64,000 nucleotides of DNA, from contig CAZJPE010000005.1 in NCBI GenBank assembly GCA_964547875.1, positions 1 to 64,000 on the forward strand, in the 5' to 3' direction. Under the pieces are notes generated by a model. The model did not search any database. It was not told where the DNA came from and worked only from the letters and a program-made list of their open reading frames with translations. Shown here piece by piece: positions 47,833-56,903 of this stretch; positions within the stretch are counted from its first letter, which is position 1, and each line of letters opens with the position of its first letter. The stretch comes from JAUSIK01 sp964547875. Its GTDB lineage: Archaea > Nanobdellota > Nanobdellia > Pacearchaeales > GW2011-AR1. The translations under genes and the position numbers were made by a program.

Positions 47833-49948
47833 AAGATTAATGCTTAAAAATATAAGATCGTACAAATATGAAGAAATAACATTCCCAGAAGGAGCCATAT
47901 TGCTCGCAGGAGACATAGGCTCAGGCAAAACATCAATCTTATTGGCAATTGAATATGCTCTGTTCGGGCTTCAGCCAGGCCAGCGAGGCTCTTCCATTTT
48001 AAGAAACAGCGCAGACTTCGGCCAAGTCTCGTTAGAATTTGAAATAAGCGGTAAAAATATAATCATTGAGCGTAAATTAAAAAGAAACCATAAAAGCGTG
48101 ACAAATGAGTCAGCGTCTATTAAGATAGATAATGAAAGAATAGATGCCTCGCTCACAGAAATAAAAATCAAGGTGCTAGAATTAATCGGCTATCCGCAGG
48201 AATTTATCAAGAAAAATAACCTTCTTTACCGCTACACAGTATATACTCCGCAAGAGCAGATGAAGCAGATAATCCTTGAAGACGCAGAGACAAGACTAAA
48301 CGTATTGCGCCATATTTTGGGAATAGACAAATATAAGAAAATCAGGGAAAATCTCGCGCTTTTTTTGAATAAATTAAAAGAAGATTCAAAAGTTCTCCAA
48401 GGAGAAATAAAAAATCTTGATGAAGAAAAGATAAAATTAGAATCAAGAATGTCACATTTAAAAGATTTAAACGAAGAAGAATCAAGAAAAGTCCAGAATT
48501 TAGAATCTAAAATTATTAGAACTGGAAAATTTGAATCAGAAGTTATTCAATTAGAATCAAAGATAAAAGAAAGAGAATATCTGGAAAAAGAAATTGAAAA
48601 AATAAAGATTATGGTTGCAAATAAATATGAAAATTCAACATCTATTGACAATGAATTTCAAGAATTAAAAAAAGCCATCTTAGAAGCAGAAGTGTTTAAT
48701 GAGGATAATTACAAGCAGATTCTTAGCAATATAGAGCAAAAGAATAAAAAGATAGAGGGGCTGAATTCGCAGTATTTCGCTATTTCAAGCGAGATATCCT
48801 CTTTAAAACAGCAGCAGTTTGAAATGACCGCAAAAAAAGAGCGCATATTCAACATAGAAATCTGTCCAACTTGTTTGCAAGATGTTCCAGAGATTCATAA
48901 GCACAATATTCTTAATGAAACAGAAAGCATTTTAAACAAGGCAAGGCAGAGAATAATCTTTTTAGAAAAAGAAGCAATAATTTTTTCAAAGGATATTGAG
49001 AAATATAAATTTGAAAAATCCGCTCTTGACGAAGAAAAAATATCAAAAGAAGTTCTAAGAACAAAATCAACATATCTTGAAAAAGAAAAAAAGAAGCTTC
49101 AGCAGCTCGTAAGCGCGAAAGAGGATATAAGGCGGGAGCTGGAGATTCTCGATAAGAACATAATAGTATTAAAAGAAAAGATATCAGAGCTTTTTAAGTT
49201 TGATAATCTATTAAAGCTTAAAAAATTAGAATTGCAGACAGCGAGCAATGAAGAGAGAAAGGCAGAGATATCTCTAGCGCAGATAAATAAAGAAATTGAT
49301 TTGACAAAAACAGAAATTATAGTTCAAGAAAAATCAATAAATGCAAAGGAAAAATCAAAGCAGAATCTCACATTCCTGCAGGAATTATTTGACTGGCTCT
49401 CCCTGAATTTTCTCGAGCTTGTGGAATTTACAGAGCGCAATGTCATGATAAAATTAAGGCAGGAATTCTCAAGGATTTTTAGTAAATGGTTTGATGTGCT
49501 TGTCCAGCAGGGCTCATTAAGCGTCAGGCTTGACGAATCATTTTCCCCAATAATAATCCATAATGGTATAGAAATGGAATACTCTTTCTTGTCTGGCGGC
49601 GAAAGAACAGCTATCGCATTAGCATACAGGCTCGCTCTCAATCAAATTATTAACTCAATGCTTAGCAAAATCAAAACAAAAGACATCGTAATTCTTGACG
49701 AGCCAACAGACGGCTTTTCAGAGACCCAACTTGGAAAAATGCGCGATATCTTGCATGAACTAAAAGTATCTCAGCTTATTATTGTAAGCCACGAGCAAAA
49801 AATAGAAGGCTTTGTTGATAATATAATTAGAATAAAAAAAGTAGAAGAAATCTCTCGTTTAGAGCATAACAATGTTCACCCAACTCAAGAAAATGCTATT
49901 AGAGATTTAAATCAAATAATAAAAAAGCCACTAATTCAAATAGCATAA
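47822..49948 (+). CDS. rad50: Rad50 ATPase
   Basis: 708 residues. Walker A GDIGSGKTSI near residue 31; the zinc hook CPTC near 347 in the middle of a long coiled coil; the ABC signature FLSGGERTA and Walker B IVILDEPTDG toward the C-terminus. It is somewhat shorter than typical (about 850-900) because the coiled coil is reduced. It overlaps mre11 by 11 bases. Confidence 0.95.
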   Translation: MKLKRLMLKNIRSYKYEEITFPEGAILLAGDIGSGKTSILLAIEYALFGLQPGQRGSSILRNSADFGQVSLEFEISGKNIIIERKLKRNHKSVTNESASIKIDNERIDASLTEIKIKVLELIGYPQEFIKKNNLLYRYTVYTPQEQMKQIILEDAETRLNVLRHILGIDKYKKIRENLALFLNKLKEDSKVLQGEIKNLDEEKIKLESRMSHLKDLNEEESRKVQNLESKIIRTGKFESEVIQLESKIKEREYLEKEIEKIKIMVANKYENSTSIDNEFQELKKAILEAEVFNEDNYKQILSNIEQKNKKIEGLNSQYFAISSEISSLKQQQFEMTAKKERIFNIEICPTCLQDVPEIHKHNILNETESILNKARQRIIFLEKEAIIFSKDIEKYKFEKSALDEEKISKEVLRTKSTYLEKEKKKLQQLVSAKEDIRRELEILDKNIIVLKEKISELFKFDNLLKLKKLELQTASNEERKAEISLAQINKEIDLTKTEIIVQEKSINAKEKSKQNLTFLQELFDWLSLNFLELVEFTERNVMIKLRQEFSRIFSKWFDVLVQQGSLSVRLDESFSPIIIHNGIEMEYSFLSGGERTAIALAYRLALNQIINSMLSKIKTKDIVILDEPTDGFSETQLGKMRDILHELKVSQLIIVSHEQKIEGFVDNIIRIKKVEEISRLEHNNVHPTQENAIRDLNQIIKKPLIQIA

Positions 49949-50173
49949 CTATTCAGACTTCTTGTTTTCCGTCGCCATTGCTATTACTCTAGGTATGGCG
50001 ATGCCCCCATCTTCCAGTATATAATGCACAACATCTTTGACTTCATAAATATCAATTCTAGGAGATTCATTAGATACAGAATAATTAACTCTATCTCCTA
50101 CTCTTGGCAATACATGCCCTTCAACAGATCTTTTTTCTATTATAATATGTTTATCAGAATCTATAGTAAAAGG
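49949..50173 (-). pseudogene. Protein-like frame without a start codon, possible remnant
   Basis: The frame is open from the TAG at 50174-50176 to the TAG at 49949-49951, 74 sense codons. The translation KHIIIEKRSVEGHVLPRVGD and RVNYSVSNESPRIDIYEVKD, then VVHYILEDGGIAIPRVIA, looks like a beta-barrel domain and not random sequence. There is no in-frame ATG; a TTG at 50110 would give 53 residues. It converges with rad50 with no gap. Truncation, a frameshift upstream or a non-canonical start are all possible. Confidence 0.35.
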
Positions 50174-50414
50174 CTAAAATAATTCCCCCAGATGTCTTTT
50201 ACTATATTCGAGAGAACAAAAAGCCTAGTTAATTATTTTGGTCTCTCGTTATAATAACAAAAGATTATATTCAATGTAATGTTCAATTGTCATAATATTC
50301 TTTAACTTTTTCCTTTTTATTAATTTCGATCCTGCAAAATACTCATTGTCAAATATCCGAAAAACTTAAATACCTGAAATCTCATATTCTATATAGAAAT
50401 TCTAGATTCTTAAA

Positions 50415-51068
50415 ATGAATGAAGAAATATCCAAGAATATCTTGAAATCAAGCACGAGTCTAGTGGGAATTGTATGCAAAGATGGAATTGTTCTGGGCGG
50501 AGATAGAAGAGTCACGGCAGGAACTCTTATTATGGGCAAGAATTACAGAAAAATTCTAAGAGTTAATGATTATCTTATTGTCGCTTATACAGGAGGCGTT
50601 GCAGACGCTCAATTGACAAATAAGATCCTTGCAGCAGAGTTAAGACTGCAGGAATTAAGGACAAAAAGCAAATCAACAGTAAAAGAAGCAGCAAATCTCT
50701 TGTCAATGCTCACATATAGAAATATAAGAACTCCTTCAATGATTTTAAGCATAGTAGGCACATTAATAGCAGGCTTAGATACTAATGGAAAAGCCTCGCT
50801 CTTCACAATAGAGCCTGCAGGCGGAGTCTATGAAGTGGAAGATTACGATGCGAACTTCTCTTCAGGAATGCCTTACATTCTCGGAATTCTTGAAAGCGAA
50901 TACAAAAAAGAGCTTACAGTTGAGCAAGGAATAGAATTAGCCAAGAAATGCCTTAAATCTTCAACACAAAGAGATGTAGGCTCTGGAAATGGTATAGATA
51001 TATTCTCTATAACAAAGTCAGGGCTAAATCATGCAATATCAGAAGAAATAATTCATCAATTCAAATAA
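50415..51068 (+). CDS. psmB: 20S proteasome beta subunit
   Basis: 217 residues. A short propeptide (MNEEISKNILKSS) precedes Thr14 in STSLVGI, the N-terminal nucleophile after self-cleavage. LGGDRRVTAG and YRKILRVND supply the Asp17 and Lys33 equivalents, and SGSGNGID-like GSGNG is conserved. CCGAAAAACTTAAATA (50357-50372) is the BRE/TATA promoter, and TTCTATATAGAA (50388-50399) is a palindrome in the leader. The alpha subunit is elsewhere. Confidence 0.95.
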   Translation: MNEEISKNILKSSTSLVGIVCKDGIVLGGDRRVTAGTLIMGKNYRKILRVNDYLIVAYTGGVADAQLTNKILAAELRLQELRTKSKSTVKEAANLLSMLTYRNIRTPSMILSIVGTLIAGLDTNGKASLFTIEPAGGVYEVEDYDANFSSGMPYILGILESEYKKELTVEQGIELAKKCLKSSTQRDVGSGNGIDIFSITKSGLNHAISEEIIHQFK

Positions 51069-51091
51069 TTTAATGTTTATATATTCTTAAA

Positions 51092-52984
51092 ATGGTTGAT
51101 ATTTTGAAGACTATCAAAGAAGAGCTTCCAAAAGTCATTGTTGATGCAGCGTTTGAAGGAGCGAATATAGTTCTCTACACAGACGACAAAGATTTTCTGC
51201 GCAACAGCGAACAGCAGATTAGAAATGTTGTCAATAAAATAAAGAAGCGAATTGATATACGAGCTGATAAAAAAATTCTTCTCAATGAAGCAGAAACAGA
51301 AAAGACTATTCGCGCCCTAATCCCAGAAGAGGCGGGGATAGCAAACGTTATATTTGACGTGCAAAGAAGCGTTGTTATAATAGAAGCTAAAAAACCAGGC
51401 CTTGTTATAGGCAAGCAAGGCTCAATCCTTGCAGATATTAAAAAATCAACATTCTGGCTTCCCCAAGTACAACGAAGTCCTTCAATTCCGAGCAAGATAA
51501 CTGAAAAGATAAGATCAGTTTTATATGCTAATAATATCTACAGAAGAAAATTTCTAAATGATATAGGAAAAAAAATCTACAAGGAATGGAACCCTGAAAA
51601 AATGGATATGTGGGTTCGCCTTACTTATTTAGGAGGCGGCAGGCAGGTCGGAAGATCCTGTCTGCTATTGCAGACTCCAAACTCAAAAATCCTCTTAGAT
51701 TGCGGGATTAATCCTGCTATCGCAGAAGGCCCTGAAAGATTTCCTTATTTAGACGTAGCAGAAATAGGAAATCTCTCTTCAATTGATGCAATTATTCTCT
51801 CACACGCGCATACAGATCACGCAGGTTTAATTCCCTACCTATATAAAATGGGATATACAGGCCCTGTATATCTTACAGCTCCAACGAGAGACATTGCAGC
51901 ATTGCTCGCCCTTGATTTTATCGGAGTAGCATATAAAAAAGCAGAATTTCCTTTATATAAGGGAGAAGACATTAAAGAAATGGTCAGGCACTCTATCTGC
52001 CTGGAATATGGCGAGGTCACAGACATAACACCTGATGTAAGAATAACGTTCTATAACGCAGGCCATGTACTCGGCTCTGCGCAAGTTCATATTAATGTAG
52101 GAAATGGTCTTCATAACTTTGTTTATAGCGGAGACACAAAATATGGGAAAACCCGCCTCCTAGATCCTGCAGAAAATCGCTTTCCTAGAGTAGAAGCTCT
52201 TCAACTAGAAGCGACCTATGGCGGAAAAGAAAATGTCCTGCCTCCACGCTCTGAAACAGAAAAATTATTCATTGAACTTACGAAAAAAACAATTGAAAGA
52301 GGTGGAAAAATCCTCTTCCCAGAATTAGGGCTTGGCCATTCACAAGAAACAATGCTCAGAATAGAAGAAGCAATCCGCACAGGAGAATTGCCTAAAATAC
52401 CTGTTTATATAGATGGCATGATATGGGACATTAACGCAATTCATACGGCCTATCCAGATTTCCTAAGCTCTTCAGTGAGAAGCCAAATCTTACAAGACAA
52501 CAACCCTTTCCTTTCAGATATATTTAAAAGAATAGGCTCTCCTTCAGAAAGAAATGAAGTCTTAGAAGGCGGTCCTTGCATAATTGTTTCAACATCAGGA
52601 ATGTTAAATGGAGGGGCATCTGTGGAATATTTCAGAAATCTAGCAGACAATCCTAAAAATCTCCTAGTTTTTAGTTGTTTTCAGGGCGCAGGCTCTCTGG
52701 GAAGGCAAGTCCAGGAAGGGAAGAAAGAAGTCAATTTGGGAAAACAATACAATAACGAAACGCTAAAAGTAAATTTAGAAGTAGAAACCCTAAACGGACT
52801 TTCCTCTCATTCAGGAAGGAATGAGCTGATGCAATATGTAAACAGAATGAACCCAAGGCCTAAAAAAATCGTTATTAATCATGGCGAACCTACAAGATGT
52901 CTTGATCTTGCTTCAAGTATTTACCGCACTAATAAAATAGAAACCGCTGTCCCAAGAAATCTTGAGACAATCAGGCTGAAGTAA
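51092..52984 (+). CDS. aCPSF1/FttA beta-CASP ribonuclease
   Basis: 630 residues. Two N-terminal KH-type domains (about 1-150, with GLVIGKQGSILADIK) are followed by a metallo-beta-lactamase/beta-CASP domain: SHAHTDHAG near 236, NAGHVLGSAQ, SGDTKYG and the late GLSSHSGR. This is the archaeal transcription termination ribonuclease. It lies 23 bases after psmB, as in many archaea, and probably shares its mRNA. Confidence 0.96.
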   Translation: MVDILKTIKEELPKVIVDAAFEGANIVLYTDDKDFLRNSEQQIRNVVNKIKKRIDIRADKKILLNEAETEKTIRALIPEEAGIANVIFDVQRSVVIIEAKKPGLVIGKQGSILADIKKSTFWLPQVQRSPSIPSKITEKIRSVLYANNIYRRKFLNDIGKKIYKEWNPEKMDMWVRLTYLGGGRQVGRSCLLLQTPNSKILLDCGINPAIAEGPERFPYLDVAEIGNLSSIDAIILSHAHTDHAGLIPYLYKMGYTGPVYLTAPTRDIAALLALDFIGVAYKKAEFPLYKGEDIKEMVRHSICLEYGEVTDITPDVRITFYNAGHVLGSAQVHINVGNGLHNFVYSGDTKYGKTRLLDPAENRFPRVEALQLEATYGGKENVLPPRSETEKLFIELTKKTIERGGKILFPELGLGHSQETMLRIEEAIRTGELPKIPVYIDGMIWDINAIHTAYPDFLSSSVRSQILQDNNPFLSDIFKRIGSPSERNEVLEGGPCIIVSTSGMLNGGASVEYFRNLADNPKNLLVFSCFQGAGSLGRQVQEGKKEVNLGKQYNNETLKVNLEVETLNGLSSHSGRNELMQYVNRMNPRPKKIVINHGEPTRCLDLASSIYRTNKIETAVPRNLETIRLK

Positions 52985-52985
52985 A

Positions 52986-53732
52986 TTATCTTTCAGACAA
53001 TTCCCATAGATTATAGAAGAAAGTAGCAAAGGATTGTGCTATCTCCGGATTTTTAATAGAAAGGCAAGATGGCTCTTCTCCATAAGTAAATATCAATACA
53101 CGATTTTTCATAATATCGATCGCCGCTGGGGTAATTCCTTTGAGTATCTTTATTTTAATGAATTTCATCTTCTTAAGATTCTCATAATATTCTGAATTTT
53201 TCTCTGAAAAAATAAGCTTGCAAACAATCTTTTTATTTATCCTTTCTTTATGCCATCTCTGCCAAAGTAGATTATATTGTTCTCCTTTTGATGAACGAAT
53301 GCCCATTGCTAGAACCTCATCGTTTTGATTTAAATCAGATAATGCTTCGAATATTGCTGTTTGTATTCCTTTAAATCCCCTAAAAAGACGGATTTCATAT
53401 TCTTTCTTACCAGCTCTCTCTAATGCTAATAATAACGGCATTTCTTTGATAAGCTGATGTTCTTTATCTTTTAATTCTCTTTCCTTTTCATGAAGAAAGT
53501 CGAGAATCCTGTTAGGTGAGGCCGCACTAAAATATTTTGTTTTTTCTTTGACAATGAAACTCGCTAAACCTTTTCGTATGAGTTTATCTAGAATTTCATA
53601 AATCTTGCCACTAGAAATTTGAGCTTCTTCAATAATCTTGCCTGTAGTAGTCTCGCCTATCTTAAGAAGGGCCGTATAAACTATAATTTCTCCTTTTGTA
53701 AGACCTATCTGCTCAAGTAGTTTTTCGTTCAT
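52986..53732 (-). CDS. TrmB-family transcriptional regulator (next to NAD-salvage genes)
   Basis: 248 residues. The N-terminal winged helix reads LTKGEIIVYTALLKIGETTT, ISSGKIYEILDKLIRKGLAS and KTKYFSAASPNRI, typical of TrmB. The C-terminal TrmB regulatory domain includes EYEIRLFRGFKGIQTAIFEA. Such proteins sense sugars or other small ligands. It diverges from the SLOG/pncB pair across 94 bp, so it may control that pair. It converges with aCPSF1. Confidence 0.85.
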   Translation of the reverse strand: MNEKLLEQIGLTKGEIIVYTALLKIGETTTGKIIEEAQISSGKIYEILDKLIRKGLASFIVKEKTKYFSAASPNRILDFLHEKERELKDKEHQLIKEMPLLLALERAGKKEYEIRLFRGFKGIQTAIFEALSDLNQNDEVLAMGIRSSKGEQYNLLWQRWHKERINKKIVCKLIFSEKNSEYYENLKKMKFIKIKILKGITPAAIDIMKNRVLIFTYGEEPSCLSIKNPEIAQSFATFFYNLWELSER

Positions 53733-53826
53733 AATATAAATTATTTTACAGATTATTTAAATCTTCTTATTTACACCTCACTTAGTAGGAGATAATATTT
53801 ATAAATAAATATATATCTGCTTTAAA

Positions 53827-54369
53827 ATGGTAAAACTCGGTATATTCGGTGGTTCTCGAATAGAGAATCCAAATGTTATTCCAGAACTTAGGCAGATTGG
53901 AAAACCTATCGTAGATGTAGAAGTTATTATAACAGGAGCATCACCTGGCTATCCTTACGAGGTTGTTAAAGAGAGCTACAAGCAACCAAGAAAAACCCTT
54001 ATTATCGGTATATCTCCTTTTTCAAATGAAGAAGAACACGTTGAAAGAGGATTAATAACAGATAGTCATGATCATATTTTTTACACGGGGCTCGGAACTC
54101 ATCTTTCAGGAAATGAAGCATATCAGGCTAGAAATCATATAAATACTGCTTTATCAGAAAGAGCATTAATTCTCCCTGGAAGAGAAGGAACATTAAGTGA
54201 ATTAGAACTTTGCATACAACAAAGGAAGCCATTTATTTTATTTTCTGGAATAGATGCTTTATGGGATCGAAAAACAGAGGAAATGATAGAAAGATATGAT
54301 TTTCGGCAATATTCTCGAGGAACTCATTGTGGGGAAATTATTGATTTTATTCTTGGGAGGCAAAAATGA
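53827..54369 (+). CDS. SLOG/LOG-like Rossmann protein upstream of pncB
   Basis: 180 residues. LGIFGGSRIENPN and LPGREGTLSELE are the GGSR and PGGxGTxxE motifs of the LOG/lysine-decarboxylase-like SLOG superfamily, nucleotide-binding proteins; LOG enzymes split the N-glycosidic bond of nucleoside monophosphates. The second motif has Arg for the middle Gly. ATGA overlap with pncB links it to nicotinate metabolism. It might act on NMN/NaMN-type nucleotides; this is inference. Confidence 0.65.
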   Translation: MVKLGIFGGSRIENPNVIPELRQIGKPIVDVEVIITGASPGYPYEVVKESYKQPRKTLIIGISPFSNEEEHVERGLITDSHDHIFYTGLGTHLSGNEAYQARNHINTALSERALILPGREGTLSELELCIQQRKPFILFSGIDALWDRKTEEMIERYDFRQYSRGTHCGEIIDFILGRQK

Positions 54370-55754
54370 GTAAAAATAATTTCTTAATGAGCGAAGAAGA
54401 CCTTCCTCTTTATGACCTTCCACAAATATTTGCAGCTTCTACTACATGGTTTAAAGCTGGAATGAAAGATACTATTGCTACATTTGACTTGATTGTAAGA
54501 GAAATGCCGCCCCATAGAAATTTCCTTATTTTTAATGGATTGGAAGAAATTGTCAAGGGTATTTTGAACTGGAAATACAAAGAGGAAGATGTTCAATATC
54601 TTCTTAATGCAAGTCTTATCACATCAAAATTTGCAGAATATCTTAGAAACTTCAAATTTGGCGGCACAGTTTATGCAATGAAGGAGGGAACTGTCTTTTT
54701 CCAAGGAGAAACTATTGTAAGAATTACAGCACCCCTTATTGAAGCAAATCTTCTTACTATGTTTCTTATGAATACTTTATCAGGAAATACAATGTTTCTC
54801 TCAAAAGTTATCAGAAGTGTTATTGCTGCAAAACCAAAAATATGCTTGGGAGTAGCCGGCTTACGTGCACAAAGCTTTGAGTCTGCTCTAAAATGTGCAA
54901 GGGCATCTTACATTGCAGGAGCAATTGGAGGCAATTCTGTGCCTGCTGTTGCTAAAAAATTGAATACTCCTCTTATTCAGCCACTTACAGTAGCTTACCA
55001 TGCTGTCATTAAGTCTTTTCCAACAGAGTTAGAAGCTATGAGGAATATGGCTAACTTATTCAGAGGTAGAATAAGCCTTATGGTTGATACTTATGACTTT
55101 AATCAAGGAATTAAAAATGCTATTATAGTAGCTAAAGAATTAAAACAAAAAGGCCTTTCTTTATATGGAATAATGATTGATAGTGGAGATTTATCAAAGC
55201 TCTGTATTCAAGCAAGAAAGATGCTAGATGAAAATGGATTTCAAGATATTAAAATTACTATTGCCAGTAATCTTGATGAATATAAGATTCAAGAATTAAA
55301 TGAGAAAAATATTCCAGCAAATGCGTTTCTTATTGCTACAGAGGCCATATCTATCCCTGACGCTCCTAAATTAGAAACGATTTACAAATTAGCTGAATTG
55401 AGATCTCAAAATAAAATTACTTACTGTGCAAAATTCGCCCCAGGAAAAGAAAGTTATCCAGGAAAAAAACAAATATTTAGAATTAAGAAAGAAGGAATTA
55501 TTGAAAAAGACATTATTGGATTGGAAGACGAAAATCTCGGAGAATCACTTTTGATTGAAGTAATTAAAGATGGTAATTTAGTTTATGATCTGCCTAATCT
55601 GGATTATATTAAGCAATTTGTCAATATGCAAATTGGTCAGTTACCAAGGCATCTTTTAGAGTTAGATAAACAACATAGCTTAAAAGTAGAGATCAGTCAA
55701 AAATTAGGCGAATTATTTGATAGAGTAAAAGAAGAACATAATCCCTTTCATTAG
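54366..55754 (+). CDS. pncB: Nicotinate phosphoribosyltransferase
   Basis: 462 residues. MSEEDLPLYDLPQIFAASTT at the start, FQGETIVRITAPLIEANLLT, GVAGLRAQSFESALKCARAS and MIDSGDLSKLC are characteristic of the NAPRTase family. It makes nicotinate mononucleotide from nicotinate and PRPP in NAD salvage. Its ATG overlaps the SLOG gene stop (54366-54369). Confidence 0.9.
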   Translation: MSKNNFLMSEEDLPLYDLPQIFAASTTWFKAGMKDTIATFDLIVREMPPHRNFLIFNGLEEIVKGILNWKYKEEDVQYLLNASLITSKFAEYLRNFKFGGTVYAMKEGTVFFQGETIVRITAPLIEANLLTMFLMNTLSGNTMFLSKVIRSVIAAKPKICLGVAGLRAQSFESALKCARASYIAGAIGGNSVPAVAKKLNTPLIQPLTVAYHAVIKSFPTELEAMRNMANLFRGRISLMVDTYDFNQGIKNAIIVAKELKQKGLSLYGIMIDSGDLSKLCIQARKMLDENGFQDIKITIASNLDEYKIQELNEKNIPANAFLIATEAISIPDAPKLETIYKLAELRSQNKITYCAKFAPGKESYPGKKQIFRIKKEGIIEKDIIGLEDENLGESLLIEVIKDGNLVYDLPNLDYIKQFVNMQIGQLPRHLLELDKQHSLKVEISQKLGELFDRVKEEHNPFH

Positions 55755-55829
55755 AAAATCAAGTTAGAATCCCTTTCAAATAAAATAATCTGACAAGGAA
55801 TAATATATCCAATAAAAAACAAGACTAAA

Positions 55830-56015
55830 TTATCTTTCAAGTTGCCTTTCTTTTCTTCTCTTAACTTTATCTAAATTAGAAATTTCCTTCTCATAATAAT
55901 CTGCTCTTTCTATGTTATCCTCTTCTATTGCAATTTCTCTTTTTCTTTTATGAATATTTATCTGCTCTTTCAAAGACGCAATTCCTTTCTCAAGCCTTTT
56001 TGATCTTTTCACCAT
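55830..56015 (-). CDS. Small coiled-coil partner of the AbrB-nucleotidyltransferase (module 2)
   Basis: 61 residues. MVKRSKRLEKGIASLKEQIN is a basic start and helix; EEDNIERADYYEKEISNLDK and a basic tail follow. It aligns without gaps in the first part to the 36705-36902 protein (KRxKR.EK..xS.x.QI.xH..K.EI). It overlaps the nucleotidyltransferase gene by 26 bases, exactly as in module 1. Function unknown. Confidence 0.65.
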   Translation of the reverse strand: MVKRSKRLEKGIASLKEQINIHKRKREIAIEEDNIERADYYEKEISNLDKVKRRKERQLER

Positions 56016-56781
56016 ATTTTTTTATTTCCTCTCGAAGAAGGTTAATTAATTTTTCAATTAATTCTATTCTAACTTTTTCTTTAATTTTTTTATTATTTTT
56101 TATGCTTTTATAAAAATCATAAATTTTATTAATCTCTTCCTCACTCAATTCAGTTTTATAAATTAGCCACTTCCTAAATTCGTTATTAAAATATTTTTTA
56201 TTTTTTAAAATACAATTCATCATATAAATGCCTCTTAATCTTAACAATAAGGAATAAATAATTTCTTTAGATTCGAGATTTTTGCCTTTTATTCTATCTA
56301 ATTCAACAATCTTTTTGTTAATGCCCATTATTCTTTTGCATTCTTTAATATAATTACTAAAATTTTTTAAAGAAATATTTATAGAAATAAGTTCTTCCAA
56401 TAACGACTTATTAATTATAGGTTTAGCTTCTAATAAACTAGGCAATATCATAATAGGACTTTTTTTAATTGTACTTTTTATGCTTTTAAGGGCATATATA
56501 TCAATATCATAAATTCCAGAGATTATGTGTTTCCTGATATTTTTTGAGATAGCAATAATATCTATGTCGGAATCTGCTCGCTGTTCGTTTCTTGCATAAC
56601 TCCCTACTAAATAAATGCCGATAATGTCGTTTAAATAAGGATCAAGAATGTTTAAAATCTCATTTTTAATCTCGTTAGTTCTGTCTATCAAAATAATCTT
56701 GACTTGCTTTCCAAGCCATTCTCTAGGCAATAAAACTCCAGCACCATTGCCCCATCTAACAACATTTAACATTTCTTCCAT
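55990..56781 (-). CDS. AbrB-like domain fused to MNT-type nucleotidyltransferase (module 2)
   Basis: 263 residues from ATG 56781; the longer start at 56802 is rejected because the operator pair begins at 56782 and because this start puts Gly60-Ser61, Asp72 and Asp74 at the same residue numbers as in module 1. VVRWGNGAGVLLPREWLG is the AbrB-like part; GSYARN and SDIDIIA are the catalytic motif. About half of the first 80 residues match module 1 by eye. The helical C-terminus (LLRLRGIYMMNCILKNKKYF) also aligns. It is very Ile/Lys/Asn-rich. Confidence 0.8.
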   Translation of the reverse strand: MEEMLNVVRWGNGAGVLLPREWLGKQVKIILIDRTNEIKNEILNILDPYLNDIIGIYLVGSYARNEQRADSDIDIIAISKNIRKHIISGIYDIDIYALKSIKSTIKKSPIMILPSLLEAKPIINKSLLEELISINISLKNFSNYIKECKRIMGINKKIVELDRIKGKNLESKEIIYSLLLRLRGIYMMNCILKNKKYFNNEFRKWLIYKTELSEEEINKIYDFYKSIKNNKKIKEKVRIELIEKLINLLREEIKKYGEKIKKA

Positions 56782-56800
56782 GTTTAAACATAGTTTAAAC
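56782..56800. promoter_or_regulatory. Paired GTTTAAAC operator of module 2
   Basis: GTTTAAAC at 56782-56789 and 56793-56800, two perfect 8-bp palindromes, 11 bp apart, touching the ATG. CTTTATAAACC (56803-56813) is the TATA box. The layout equals the GTTATAAC pair of module 1 base for base; only the palindrome differs, which suggests that each copy has its own specificity. Confidence 0.7.
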
Positions 56801-56858
56801 ATCTTTATAAACCTTTTGACATAAAAAGTATTAAAAACCTTCTCGTATAGATACCCTT

Positions 56859-56903
56859 ATGGTTGCTGGATTCATAAAAACCCGCCGGAGGTTTTTATTA
56901 TGA
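56859..56903 (+). CDS. Upstream ORF coupled to the presenilin-like gene
   Basis: Fourteen codons (MVAGFIKTRRRFLL) whose TGA overlaps the next ATG as ATGA (56900-56903). Three Arg codons in a row (CGC CGG AGG) include rare-looking codons for this AT-rich genome. AGTATTAAAAAC about 25-30 bases before its ATG is a possible TATA box, so the uORF may be leaderless. The arms AAAAACC and GGTTTTT form a hairpin that holds the GGAGG sequence before the main start. Confidence 0.45.
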   Translation: MVAGFIKTRRRFLL

